Part shown: one piece after another, positions 35,477 through 44,133 of the stretch | How positions within the stretch are numbered: position 1 is the stretch's first letter | How the letters are laid out: each line of letters opens with the position of its first letter | Assembly: GCA_965278995.1 (NCBI GenBank) | Contig: OZ257136.1 | Coordinates: 2,418,001-2,482,000, forward strand | Origin: JADJYF01 sp965278995 | GTDB taxonomy: Bacteria > Pseudomonadota > Gammaproteobacteria > Ga0077536 | DNA: 64,000 nt | Reading direction: 5' to 3' | Made by a program: the position numbers and the translations under genes | The notes under the pieces: model-generated | What the model saw: only the letters and a program-made list of their open reading frames with translations | Told to the model about the DNA's origin: nothing | Database searches by the model: none

Positions 35477-36451
35477 CTAACCCGTCCAGCCGCGCGCACG
35501 CTCCACCATCGTGATGTTGGCCAGACCATCGAGGCCGCTCGCCAGTGTCGTTTCGCGACCAGCGGCTTGTGCCGCGAACAGCTCGACTTCGCCCTTGTAG
35601 GTATCGTAAGCAGCCACTTTGGTCTGCGTCGGCGCTTTTCCTTTCAAACCGACTTCGAGTTCGCCGGGAGCGCCGAACAACGCGCCTCGCAGCACGAAAT
35701 AGCCTTTGTTGCCATAAAACTCGACTCGGGATTCGCCACCGGCTGCACCGGTGCACGCGGTGATGCTGCCGACGGCGCCGTTGTCGAAGACGACGTTGAC
35801 CCGGGCGTGGTCATCGGTCTTGAAGCCCCAGCATCGGTTGGTCAGATGTCCGGCGACCTGTTTGGGCTCGGCGTTCATGATCCAGCGCAGCACATCGAGC
35901 AGATGCGTGCCGAGATCGCCGATGGCCCAGCCGCCGCTGCGCTTGCGCTGCTGGCGCCACGCCGGGGGTGGCGCGGTATAGGGGTAATAGACCTGCACGC
36001 GCGCTTCGAGCGCCTCGCCGAAACGACCTGCCGCGACCGCCTTGGCCAATTTCTGCAACTCGGGATGGGCGCGGTTGTTGAAACCGATGCACAGCGTTCG
36101 ACTGGCACGTGTTGCCGCACGCACCATCGCGCGACAGTCCGCGACCGTTACCGCCATCGGCTTTTCGCACAGCACATGCTTGCCGGTAGCTAGCGACGCC
36201 ACCGTATAGACCTGATGGATGTCCGGTGGGCTCGCCACCCACACGGCGTCGAGCCCGGGATGCTCGAGAAAATCGCCAATATCCGTATAGGGCGTGACGC
36301 CGGCATGCCGACCGGCGTAAGCCTTTGCGCTACTGCTCTTTGATCCCAGTACGGCAACCAGCGCGTTGCCACGCGCCCGCTCCACCGCCGGCCCGAAAGT
36401 GTGATCTGCCCAGCCCGATGCTCCGATCATGCCCCAGCGAAAAGTCGCCAT
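35477..36451 (-). CDS. Gfo/Idh/MocA-family oxidoreductase
   Basis: A 324-residue NAD(P)-dependent enzyme with an N-terminal Rossmann domain (WGMIGASGWADHTFGPAVE) and the family motif KHVLCEKPMAV, in which Lys-Pro is catalytic. The C-terminal half is the usual open beta sheet. A GGAG ribosome site precedes ATG 36451. Substrates of the family are sugars, inositols and other polyols, among others. The SDR at 36511 lies directly upstream on the same strand. Confidence 0.9.
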   Translation of the reverse strand: MATFRWGMIGASGWADHTFGPAVERARGNALVAVLGSKSSSAKAYAGRHAGVTPYTDIGDFLEHPGLDAVWVASPPDIHQVYTVASLATGKHVLCEKPMAVTVADCRAMVRAATRASRTLCIGFNNRAHPELQKLAKAVAAGRFGEALEARVQVYYPYTAPPPAWRQQRKRSGGWAIGDLGTHLLDVLRWIMNAEPKQVAGHLTNRCWGFKTDDHARVNVVFDNGAVGSITACTGAAGGESRVEFYGNKGYFVLRGALFGAPGELEVGLKGKAPTQTKVAAYDTYKGEVELFAAQAAGRETTLASGLDGLANITMVERARGWTG

Positions 36452-36510
36452 CTTGAAAGCTCCGTTGTGTGCTTAGGTTCCGGGTTGAAATTATCTTGTG
36501 ACCAGGTTCC

Positions 36511-37296
36511 TCAACGCGGGGCCATGCGAATGGCGCCGTCCAGCCGCACCGATTCGCCGTTGAAATAACCATTCTCGATCATGGCTAACGCCAGATGCGC
36601 GAATTCCGGCGGCACACCGAGACGCTTCGGAAACGGTACTGAGGCGGACAACGCCGCTTTGACGTTATCCGGCGCCGATTGCAGCAGCGGCGTATCGAAG
36701 ATACCCGGCAGTATCGTGTTGACACGAATACCTTCGCTCATCAGATCGCGCGCAATCGGCAGCGTCATACCAACGACACCGGCCTTGGATGCCGAATACG
36801 AGGCCTGACCAATCTGCCCATCCTCGGCCGCGACACTCGCCGTGTTGATCATGACGCCGCGCTCGCCATACTGGTCGAGCGGTGCCAACGTCAACATGCC
36901 AGCGGCCGATTTCGCGATGCAACGAAAAGTGCCGATTAAATTGATCTGGATGATCTTCTCGAATGCGTCGAGCGGAAAATGCTTGATCGCCCCGGTCTGC
37001 TTGTCGCGACTGGCGGTCTTGACGGCATTACCAGTCCCAGCGCAGTTGATCAGAATGCGCTCCTGGCCGACCGCAGCACGCGATTTCGCAAATGCTGCAT
37101 CGACTTGCTGCTCCGATGTGACATCAACCTTGCAGAACACGCCGCCCAGTTCTTTTGCTACGGCTTCGCCCTTGGCATCATTGAAATCGAAGATGGCGAC
37201 CTTGACGCCTTTTGCTGCCAGCGCCCGTGCCGTGGCCTCACCCAGTCCAGAAGATCCGCCGGTAATTACCGCGGTAATCGATGAATCGAGAATCAT
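36511..37296 (-). CDS. 3-hydroxyacyl-CoA dehydrogenase type II-like SDR
   Basis: A 261-residue SDR. It has TGGSSGLGEATARAL, the NCAG motif in ILINCAGTGNAV, the catalytic Ser in MINTASVAAEDGQ and the active-site YSASKAGV. The C-terminal FAHLALAMIENGYFNGESV is typical of HSD17B10/type II 3-hydroxyacyl-CoA dehydrogenases. The start at 37296 has a GAGGGG ribosome site; the frame is open further upstream without support. It should oxidise a 3-hydroxyacyl-CoA or a hydroxysteroid-like alcohol. Confidence 0.9.
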   Translation of the reverse strand: MILDSSITAVITGGSSGLGEATARALAAKGVKVAIFDFNDAKGEAVAKELGGVFCKVDVTSEQQVDAAFAKSRAAVGQERILINCAGTGNAVKTASRDKQTGAIKHFPLDAFEKIIQINLIGTFRCIAKSAAGMLTLAPLDQYGERGVMINTASVAAEDGQIGQASYSASKAGVVGMTLPIARDLMSEGIRVNTILPGIFDTPLLQSAPDNVKAALSASVPFPKRLGVPPEFAHLALAMIENGYFNGESVRLDGAIRMAPR

Positions 37297-37431
37297 GCCC
37301 ATCCCCTCGTCATTAGAATTCGGAACACGGCGGCAAGCGCTCGTGCGGAGAACTGCCATATGCAACAGCCCGCGGCGATGTTCGCATATTTCAACGCGGA
37401 CCAGAACTTCGTTAAGCGGTGTCATGCCCGT

Positions 37432-37520
37432 GGTTGATACGCTGTGCAGCGGGTCGCTGCCGCGCTCAATCTTTCGAAGACGGCTTGACTGAGGTTGACG
37501 CGCCGTGCAGCGGGTCGCTG
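37432..37520 (+). repeat. Imperfect 28-base direct repeat
   Basis: Units at 37432-37459 and 37493-37520 share GTGCAGCGGGTCGCTG exactly and GGTTGA at their left ends, 61 bases apart. The second unit overlaps the left arm of the inverted-repeat element at 37512. They lie in the gene-free stretch 37297-38164. Confidence 0.6.
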
Positions 37521-37812
37521 GCGGGAACAGGGGCTGGCTACCGATAGGACCTTGGTCAGCATTATCTCGTCAACACCGAGGGTGTTCCTGAGTGGCTGAT
37601 GCAAGGCGCGTTTCGCGGGCAATAGCGGGGCTATTGCCAAGAAATGCAACGCCGCAGCAGACATTCAGGAACAGCCGAATGTAGAGATAATGTTGACCAG
37701 GGTCCTTGAGCCACCCGTCCCTGGATGGCTCCACTACCGCGCGCGCTACGCTATACCATCCATGGCCCGCTTGCGCGCGAGGCGCGCCTGCCCCTGTTCC
37801 CGCCACCGACCC
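37512..37812. mobile_element. Outer inverted-repeat element enclosing a MITE
   Basis: Arms of 23 bases at 37512-37534 and 37790-37812 (GGGTCGCTGGCGGGAACA onward) match in inverse orientation with one mismatch. Between them lies the smaller palindromic element 37546-37706 plus about 80 bases of Arg-codon-like GC-rich DNA. No open frame of convincing quality is inside. A small non-autonomous element, or two elements nested one in another, is the simplest reading. Confidence 0.7.
37546..37706. mobile_element. MITE-like palindromic element with 23-bp terminal repeats
   Basis: 161 bases bounded by 23-base inverted repeats with two mismatches (AGGACCTTGGTCAGCATT... and its partner at 37684-37706). 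The interior is itself an imperfect palindrome: GTTCCTGAGTGGCTGATGC on the left answers GCAGACATTCAGGAAC on the right, with GGCAATAGC/GCTATTGCC at the centre. No coding capacity. A perfect copy of the right terminal repeat occurs alone at 9027-9049. Such elements are moved by transposases encoded elsewhere. Confidence 0.75.
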
Positions 37813-37929
37813 TCATAAGGTGTAGGTTCACGTTCTACTTAGTATTTGGTGGTTGCTTCGACGCTTCGGCCCAACCGATCAGACGGCGCAAAAATAGAAC
37901 TGCTCCGTTAGGGCCTAGCCAAGCACAAG

Positions 37930-38035
37930 GCGTGGTCGTGGTCTCGTGGCGGGAACCTGCGCGCACAGGGATGTGCGCGCCGGAGCTTACATGGATGTAC
38001 TTGCAGCGTGTCCCGCCACGAGACCACTACCACGC
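37930..38035. repeat. Large palindromic element B (same core, different arms)
   Basis: Arms of 25 bases (37930-37954 and 38011-38035, GCGTGGTCGTGGTCTCGTGG onward) pair with one mismatch. They enclose a 56-base core, 37955-38010, that matches the core of element A in the opposite orientation with about three differences. The core folds into two hairpins (GCGCGCAC/GTGCGCGC and TACAT/ATGTA). The arm sequences of A and B are unrelated, yet each is self-complementary, so pairing rather than arm sequence is conserved. Confidence 0.85.
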
Positions 38036-38126
38036 GCCCACGTCTGGGGTCCCAATCTGGGTGAACGAAGTCCGACTATCCAGATGCGTTCGACGCACCA
38101 ACTTCAGGAATCGAATTTGCGAAAAA

Positions 38127-38155
38127 ACGACGCGCCGCGTTGCGCGGCGCGTCGT
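38127..38155 (-). terminator. Rho-independent terminator of the LLM gene
   Basis: On the minus strand, 10 bases after the LLM stop, a 13-bp GC-rich stem (ACGACGCGCCGCG, 38127-38139 with 38143-38155) is followed by a run of six T residues. This is a strong intrinsic terminator for the gene 38165-39298. Confidence 0.85.
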
Positions 38156-38164
38156 CGTTGGTCC

Positions 38165-39298
38165 TCAGGCACCTACTGCGCGCAGGAATGCGGGTGCTTG
38201 TTCGTCATCGATGTCGAATGCCGGGCGTGCACCGAGTTTTTTCAGCTCGGGCAGGACGTCTTTTGCGAAGGTCTTCAGATTGCCGCGTGCCACTTTCTCC
38301 GGCATGCCGGCGTAGCTGAAAACACCGGTGAAACCGCAAGCGTTGGTGCGTGCATGGATATCCTTGATGCGCGCATAGCACTGTTCCGGAGTACCCCAGA
38401 TCTGGAGGTCGAGGAAAAACTGCGCCATGCCATCGATACCGTGTGCCTCAATCGACTCGTTCAGGGCACGATAGTACTCATAGCCTTTCGTATTCTCGAA
38501 ATGCGAGCCCTGCATTTCGTAGTGCTTCACGACTGACCGCCAGTAACCGACGATGTATTCGCGCGCCATTTCTTCGGCGCGACCGGCGTCCTTGTCGCAG
38601 CAGACCCAACCGGCGACATACGGCGGCGGTGCTTCGACCCCGTGGACTTCACGGAATACGGTGCTGTAGTTGTCGAGATCCTTGGCGTGTTCATCCCACG
38701 GCTTCTGCGGAATGATCAGAATGCCGACGCCGAGTTTCGCCATCAGCGAACAGGATTCAGGCGAGACCGAAGCCGCATAGGTACGGTTACGGAATGAACG
38801 GAATGGCTCGGGGCGGATACGCGCACGCGGCTGCTTGATGTACGTTCCGTTGTATTCACAGTAGCCTTGTTCGAGGCCCTGCAGCACCATCTCCGCGCTC
38901 TCGACGAAACGGTCGCGAGACTCATTCATATCGACGCGGAAACCTTCGAACTCGACGCGGCCGAGACCGCGACCGATGCCGAAGATCACGCGGCCGTCAG
39001 TCATGCAGTCGAGCATGCTGATTTTCTCGGCGACGCGCATCGGGTCGTTCCATGGCAAGACGACGACCATGGTGCCGAGCTTGACTCGTTTGCTGTGGCC
39101 GCCGACAGCGGCGAGAAACTGGACCGGGTCCGGCGTCATCGTGTAATCGGTGAAATGGTGTTCCACCGCCCAGACCGATTCGAAACCAAGCTTCTCAGCC
39201 GAGAATGCCAGGGCCATGTCCTGCTGGTAAATCGCGTAATCGCTGACGCCGTCGGCGTTCAACGGGTTCTGAAAAATCGATGCCATTCCTACGTGCAT
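38165..39298 (-). CDS. LLM-class flavin-dependent oxidoreductase
   Basis: A 377-residue luciferase-like enzyme of the longer type. Motifs are AEKLGFESVWAVEHHFTDYT, RVKLGTMVVVLPWNDPMRVA and GRVIFGIGRGLGRVEFEGFR. The start at 39298 is fixed by AGGAGG seven bases upstream. It is divergent from an AraC-type regulator (39438), with 139 bases between, so the regulator probably controls it. A strong terminator follows. The EHHFTDY segment recalls bacterial-luciferase-type monooxygenases using FMNH2 rather than F420, but cofactor choice is uncertain. Confidence 0.9.
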   Translation of the reverse strand: MHVGMASIFQNPLNADGVSDYAIYQQDMALAFSAEKLGFESVWAVEHHFTDYTMTPDPVQFLAAVGGHSKRVKLGTMVVVLPWNDPMRVAEKISMLDCMTDGRVIFGIGRGLGRVEFEGFRVDMNESRDRFVESAEMVLQGLEQGYCEYNGTYIKQPRARIRPEPFRSFRNRTYAASVSPESCSLMAKLGVGILIIPQKPWDEHAKDLDNYSTVFREVHGVEAPPPYVAGWVCCDKDAGRAEEMAREYIVGYWRSVVKHYEMQGSHFENTKGYEYYRALNESIEAHGIDGMAQFFLDLQIWGTPEQCYARIKDIHARTNACGFTGVFSYAGMPEKVARGNLKTFAKDVLPELKKLGARPAFDIDDEQAPAFLRAVGA

Positions 39299-39437
39299 GT
39301 GCTGACCTCCTGGCACTGTGCTGGGGTAACAACCCGCCTCGATGCGGGCAGCCAACCATGGACTATAGAGTGCCGGCGGTTGACAGGTGAGCATCGAAGA
39401 TGCCAATTTTCAGGCATTTCGTGCCACCGGAGGTCAA

Positions 39438-40454
39438 ATGCCCGGCATCGAACAGCTCCTCATGCCGAACACTTACGCCAAGCTCATGCTGCGGGCGTCG
39501 CCCGATCCGCAGGCCGTGCTGGCCGGCACCGGGCTGGTGCTCGCCGATATCCAGCACGGCGACGCGCCGATACGTGTCTGGCAACAGCTGGTCTGCACGC
39601 GAAACTCGGCCGCCATGATGCATCGCGATGGCTGGCATCTGGCCTGGGTTGCGCACGTTGCCGAGCGATTTCATGGCCCCATCACCAGTGCCTGGCTGTG
39701 CGCACCGACGCTCGGCGACGGACTCGATGTCTTTACACGTCACATTTCGTCGCGCATCCCTTATCTGGCCTGCCGCGTCGTCGCCGGGCCGCAGCGCTAT
39801 CGCTGCGAAGTGCGCGCGCTGATCGATCTGGGCGACCTGGCGCCGCTGCTGTTGGAGATCCCGTTGCTGACCATCATCGAGTACATCCGCCGCGTTTTTT
39901 TGAGCGATGTCGACGAGCTCCAACTTGAACTGCCCGGGCCGCCGCTGGCTGACCCGCAACACTACCGGCAGCGTCTGCGCTGCACGCCGCAGTTCGAAAC
40001 CCGTCGAGCAGCGCTCGAACTGCCACGCAAATGGCTCGCACTGGCCAACCCCGGCTACGACGAACACCTGTGGACGACTGCATTGCGTCGTTGCGAAGCG
40101 GCGCTACCGGAGGAATCCGATGCAGCGCTGATCAACGCAATTGCGCAGTCACTGCAGGATAGTCTCGAACACCCGCTCAGTGGCCGGATGCCGCCCACCT
40201 TACGCGACATGGCTGAGAAACTGCACCTGTCGGTTCGCACCTTGAATCGACGCCTGCGCGCTGCATCGACGACCTACCAAGCGCTGCTTGACGACATCCG
40301 CCGACAACGCGCGCGCGAACTATTGATCGAACGGCGTCAGCGCGTCGGCGACATCGCGGCGCTGCTAGGTTATCGCGATCCCGCGAGTTTCGGGCGCGCT
40401 TTCAAGCGCTGGTACGGGACCGCACCAGGCCGCTATCGGCGCTGCGAAACGTAA
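39438..40454 (+). CDS. AraC-family transcriptional regulator
   Basis: A 338-residue regulator with an N-terminal AraC-type ligand domain of the OruR/ArgR-like group and a C-terminal double HTH (LRDMAEKLHLSVRTLNRRLR, then VGDIAALLGYRDPASFGRAF and KRWYGTAPGRYR). The start at 39438 has a GGAGG ribosome site at good spacing; the frame is open to 39387 without one. It is divergent from the LLM gene, the usual arrangement for an activator and its target. Confidence 0.9.
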   Translation: MPGIEQLLMPNTYAKLMLRASPDPQAVLAGTGLVLADIQHGDAPIRVWQQLVCTRNSAAMMHRDGWHLAWVAHVAERFHGPITSAWLCAPTLGDGLDVFTRHISSRIPYLACRVVAGPQRYRCEVRALIDLGDLAPLLLEIPLLTIIEYIRRVFLSDVDELQLELPGPPLADPQHYRQRLRCTPQFETRRAALELPRKWLALANPGYDEHLWTTALRRCEAALPEESDAALINAIAQSLQDSLEHPLSGRMPPTLRDMAEKLHLSVRTLNRRLRAASTTYQALLDDIRRQRARELLIERRQRVGDIAALLGYRDPASFGRAFKRWYGTAPGRYRRCET

Positions 40455-40458
40455 CTGG

Positions 40459-41163
40459 CTAACTCTCCAGGATCATGGTGGCGTCGGCATCGAATTGCAG
40501 GTGCTTGCCGAAAAATGTCATGGTGCGATCGAGTGCGGTGGCCGCACTGGTAGCGTCATAACTGGCACGGGCATCGCAGTTGAAGCCGTGATCGGCGTCA
40601 TAGACGAAAACCTGCACACCCGGCTGTGCTTTGCGGATACGCTCGACGTCGCTCATCGGAATATGCGCATCGCGTTCGCCAAAATGCATGATTACCGGGC
40701 AACGTGGGCGTTTGTCGGCATGCGTCGCGATGCCGCCGCCATAGTAGGCCGAGGCAGCGGCGACGCCACGCAGTTCGCAGGCCGCCAGCCAGGTCAATAA
40801 GCCTCCGAAGCAATAGCCGACGACCCCAACTTTGCCCTGCCCCGCCAGTGCGTCGACCGCGGCCTGCACGTCGGCCAGCGTCTCGGGCATTTTGAGTTCC
40901 TTGAAGGCGAGCCGAAGCCCAAGATCGAACTCGGTCTGATTGGTATAGCCGAGTTCGACATCACGCTGGGCGCGGTCAAAAATCTGCGGCGCGATGGCTG
41001 CGTAACCGGCCCGCGCGTACTGGTCGACCACGGCACGGATGTGCGCGTTGACGCCGAAAATCTCCTGAATGACGACGACACCGCCTTTGGCCTCGCCGTT
41101 GGGTCGCGCCTCGTAGGCACCCAGCGTGAAGCCGTCGGCGGCAGTGAGTTGTCTCTGTCCCAT
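40459..41163 (-). CDS. Dienelactone hydrolase family protein
   Basis: A 234-residue alpha/beta hydrolase. The triad is visible: Cys in VGYCFGGLLTW, Asp in FGERDAHIP and His in YDADHGFNCD. The early GGVVVIQEIFGVNAHIR is also typical. The start at 41163 has a GGAG ribosome site. Members open lactones such as those formed in chlorocatechol breakdown; the true substrate is unknown. It converges on the AraC gene with only four bases between the stops. Confidence 0.92.
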   Translation of the reverse strand: MGQRQLTAADGFTLGAYEARPNGEAKGGVVVIQEIFGVNAHIRAVVDQYARAGYAAIAPQIFDRAQRDVELGYTNQTEFDLGLRLAFKELKMPETLADVQAAVDALAGQGKVGVVGYCFGGLLTWLAACELRGVAAASAYYGGGIATHADKRPRCPVIMHFGERDAHIPMSDVERIRKAQPGVQVFVYDADHGFNCDARASYDATSAATALDRTMTFFGKHLQFDADATMILES

Positions 41164-41255
41164 GTCAGTACTCCCGATAAACGTGGCGCTATTGTCGCTC
41201 GATTGAATCAAAGCTTGCCGGCCCTGATCAACCGGCAACTCGCCAGCTGAGGATT

Positions 41256-42134
41256 TCAGATGCGATCAACGACGGTATCGCCAAGGCGCGTTACATAGTC
41301 GAGGATCTGCTGACCGCTGACAGTCAGTGAGAACATCGGATCGTCATTGCCGCGCGGGAATAGCGCGATCAGGCGGTCGACGCCAAGATCGGCATATCGC
41401 TTGACCAGGTCAAGGTCGAGGTTACCGGCCGGCGTGACGCTGATTTCGAGCCGACCCAACGCGGCTGGACGCACGGCCGTGCGCGCGGCCTCGGCGAGAC
41501 CGGCCAGGCAGGCAGCGGTCCGCTCAAGGTCGAGCCCGAAACCGTACCATCCGCTGGCATGTGTGACGGAACGCGAAAATGCACCCGGCACATGACCACC
41601 GAAAACGACCGGCGGTCCGGGCTGCTGCAGCGGTCGCGGAAAAGCGCGAATGCCGCTGAATGCGACATGGCGCCCCTGGTAGGCAGGATTCACCTGCGAC
41701 CAGACAGCCTGCATCGCTTCGAGGTATTCGATGGTTCTATCCGCCTTGTCGCTGAACGGAATACCCAGCGCGTCGAATTCGGCTTTCAGATAACCGATAC
41801 CGACACCGAATATCAGTCGCCCGCCACTCAGTACATCGAGACTCGCCATCTCCTTGGCCAGCACCAGCGGATTGCGTTGTGGCAGGATGATGATGCCGGT
41901 ACCGAACCGCAGACGGGTCGTGTGCCCGGCGAGGAATGCAAACGCGATGTTGGGGTCGAGCATCGGATAGCTGGCCGGTAGCGGTGACGGCGCCCGCTGA
42001 GGTTCCGGCAGCACGACATGCTCGCCGGCCCACACCGACTCGAAACCAGCCGCCTCTGCTGCCTGCGCCACTCTGGCCGACATGTCCGCATCAGCACATG
42101 GCCCCATGTTGACGCCGAACAGTGCAATTTTCAT
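41256..42134 (-). CDS. LLM-class F420-type oxidoreductase
   Basis: A 292-residue luciferase-like enzyme. Motifs are AEAAGFESVWAGEHVVLPEP, LRFGTGIIILPQRNPLVLAK and GRLIFGVGIGYLKAEFDALG. GGAGT precedes ATG 42134. It has the short form with the probable F420 loop. It is upstream of and co-directional with the dienelactone hydrolase, so the two may be one transcript. Substrate unknown. Confidence 0.9.
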   Translation of the reverse strand: MKIALFGVNMGPCADADMSARVAQAAEAAGFESVWAGEHVVLPEPQRAPSPLPASYPMLDPNIAFAFLAGHTTRLRFGTGIIILPQRNPLVLAKEMASLDVLSGGRLIFGVGIGYLKAEFDALGIPFSDKADRTIEYLEAMQAVWSQVNPAYQGRHVAFSGIRAFPRPLQQPGPPVVFGGHVPGAFSRSVTHASGWYGFGLDLERTAACLAGLAEAARTAVRPAALGRLEISVTPAGNLDLDLVKRYADLGVDRLIALFPRGNDDPMFSLTVSGQQILDYVTRLGDTVVDRI

Positions 42135-42319
42135 GAGTTCACTCCTGCGTGTCGTGCTGAGCATAGCCCACTCGCGGTGCCGGCAAGCAGCTTCGGATCA
42201 GCAACTACCGACACACAGATGACAGTTCTCGTGAAAATTGCAATGCTTGGCGGCGTTTGCCGGTACGTGATGTGTCCTGGCATGAGATCCCGTCCGCCAC
42301 TTCGGAGTCTTGACTGTCC

Positions 42320-43183
42320 ATGAATCTCGGCATGCAGCCCGATAACGGCGTCGGCCCGCGCTGGCTTCTGATTGGCGCCTGGCTAGGCGTCACGCTGACC
42401 AGCCTGCTGGCACCGGACGTCATTTCACCCGGGCTGGCCCGCTACGTGACGCTTGCGCTCATGCTGGCCTTCACCCTGGCCCACGGCGCGGTGCGTTACG
42501 GCTGGGGCGGGGTTACTGCTTACGTCGTGATCGCGGTCATTGTCGCCAATCTGTTCGAGAACATGAGCATCGGTTCGGGTTTCCCTTTTGGCCACTACCA
42601 CCACACCGCGAGCATGGGGCCGAAATTGCTTGAGGTTCCACTTATCGTCGGTCCGATATTTGCCGTTGCCGGCTATCTCGGCTGGGTGCTGGCCGGCGTT
42701 CTGCTCGGCGATACGCAGAACGGACGCACGCACGGCATTCTGCTCGCTCAGCCGATAGTGGCTGCGTTTGTGACGACGGCCTGGGACCTGTGTGTCGACC
42801 CGATAGGCGGTACGGTCAATCGCGATTGGGTATGGGCCGACGGCGGCGGCTACTTCGGCGTGCCGTGGAGCAACTATTTTGGCTGGCTGTTGACGACCTG
42901 GATCATGTTCCAGTTGTTCGCGGCTTATCTCGCGATGTGGGGCCGGCCGGGAACGGCGCCGCGCAGCCGGGTCTACTGGATGCAGGTCATTGTGTTCTGG
43001 ATGTTGCTGGCACTCGAGTTTCCGCTGCTCTACGCGCTGATCCCGGACGCCCCCATCACCGACCCGGCGGGGGGCAGTTGGCGCGTCGCAGATCTGCTGG
43101 AAACAATGGGACTCGCGGCCGTTTTTACCATGGTTTTCGTCGCCCTGTTATGCAGCTTCCTCGTGCACCAACCGCGACGCTGA
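42320..43183 (+). CDS. Carotenoid-biosynthesis-type (DUF422/CruF-like) membrane protein
   Basis: A 287-residue integral membrane protein with about seven segments. The motif GSGFPFGHYHHTASMGPKLL and the following EVPLIVGPIFAVAGYLGWVL mark the carotenoid biosynthesis protein family, whose characterised members are 2'-hydratases (CruF). A second conserved site is TTAWDLCVDPIGG. No other carotenoid gene is nearby, so the family role is not confirmed here. The next gene (rhomboid) follows in the same direction. Confidence 0.85.
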   Translation: MNLGMQPDNGVGPRWLLIGAWLGVTLTSLLAPDVISPGLARYVTLALMLAFTLAHGAVRYGWGGVTAYVVIAVIVANLFENMSIGSGFPFGHYHHTASMGPKLLEVPLIVGPIFAVAGYLGWVLAGVLLGDTQNGRTHGILLAQPIVAAFVTTAWDLCVDPIGGTVNRDWVWADGGGYFGVPWSNYFGWLLTTWIMFQLFAAYLAMWGRPGTAPRSRVYWMQVIVFWMLLALEFPLLYALIPDAPITDPAGGSWRVADLLETMGLAAVFTMVFVALLCSFLVHQPRR

Positions 43184-43219
43184 CGTTATTGCCGCTGAGC
43201 GCAACGCTGGACCCGAGTC

Positions 43220-43990
43220 ATGATCCCGTTACGCGACGACAATCCACATTTCCTGACGCCGTTCGTTACTTTCGGTCTGCTCGCCGCGAATATCGCGAGC
43301 TGGCTGCTGGTGCAAGGTTTCGGCGGCGAACCGGCGCTGTCCAGCTCGGTCTGCACCTTGGGTCTGGTGCCGGGTGAACTGCTCGGGACCCTGCCGGCAG
43401 GCATGCAGATCCCGATAGGGCCACGCCTGGCCTGCGTCATCACCGCCCAGCCGAGTTGGAAGACGCTGATCACACATATGTTCCTGCACGGATCGTGGAT
43501 GCACCTCATCGGCAACATGTGGTTTCTGTGGATCTTCGGCAATAATGTCGAGGACTCGATGGGGCACGTCCGCTTCCTGGTCTTCTATCTGCTGTGCGGA
43601 CTGGCCGCCGCGGCGGTGCAAATGCTCGCCGGGCCCGGTTCGGGCCTGCCGATGGTCGGCGCGTCGGGCGCTATCGGTGGCGTGATGGGCGCTTACGTCG
43701 TGCTCTATCCGCGCGTCAACGTTCACATGCTGTTCTGGTTCGGATTCTACGTCACGACATTCGCCATTCCGGCCATCTGGATGCTTGGGTACTGGTTCGC
43801 GATGCAGATGGTGGGAGGGCTCGGCTCTCTTGGTGCCGCCGGCGGCGGTGTCGCGTTCTGGGCGCATGTCGGCGGCTTCGTCGCCGGCGCCGTGCTGGTA
43901 CTGGTATTCCGCAATCGCGAGCTGCTCGACCGGCATCCCTATCATGGCTGGCAGCAGCGCTCGCCTGGAGCGTATCGCAGACTTCGTTGA
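43220..43990 (+). CDS. Rhomboid-family intramembrane serine protease
   Basis: A 256-residue protease with about six membrane helices. The catalytic Ser lies in MVGASGAIGGVMGAY and the catalytic His in WAHVGGFVAGAVLVL. The structural segment GSWMHLIGNMWFLWIFGNNVED is also conserved. It should cleave single-span membrane proteins within the lipid bilayer. A periplasmic loop of about 55 residues between the first two helices (CTLGLVPGELLGTLPAGM region) is typical of bacterial members. Targets unknown. Confidence 0.93.
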   Translation: MIPLRDDNPHFLTPFVTFGLLAANIASWLLVQGFGGEPALSSSVCTLGLVPGELLGTLPAGMQIPIGPRLACVITAQPSWKTLITHMFLHGSWMHLIGNMWFLWIFGNNVEDSMGHVRFLVFYLLCGLAAAAVQMLAGPGSGLPMVGASGAIGGVMGAYVVLYPRVNVHMLFWFGFYVTTFAIPAIWMLGYWFAMQMVGGLGSLGAAGGGVAFWAHVGGFVAGAVLVLVFRNRELLDRHPYHGWQQRSPGAYRRLR

Positions 43991-44133
43991 AATCCTGCGC
44001 CGAGCACTGCTGGCAGTCAGTCATCAGCAAGATTTTTGTCGGCCCGCCGCTACCCTCCGGGCGGATTCCGTAATCCCATCGACCCCGGGACTATCGAACC
44101 GCGACTGCCGTTCAGTAAACGAGGGATGTGCCC

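Noticed and set aside
37725..38536. Two plus-strand frames (37725-38315 and 37946-38536) crossing palindromic element B, and a matching minus-strand frame at 33642-33854
   Set aside because: They contain AYMDVLAACP-type translations that arise only because the core of the repeat elements is open in one frame. They have no ribosome sites and overlap terminators and real genes.
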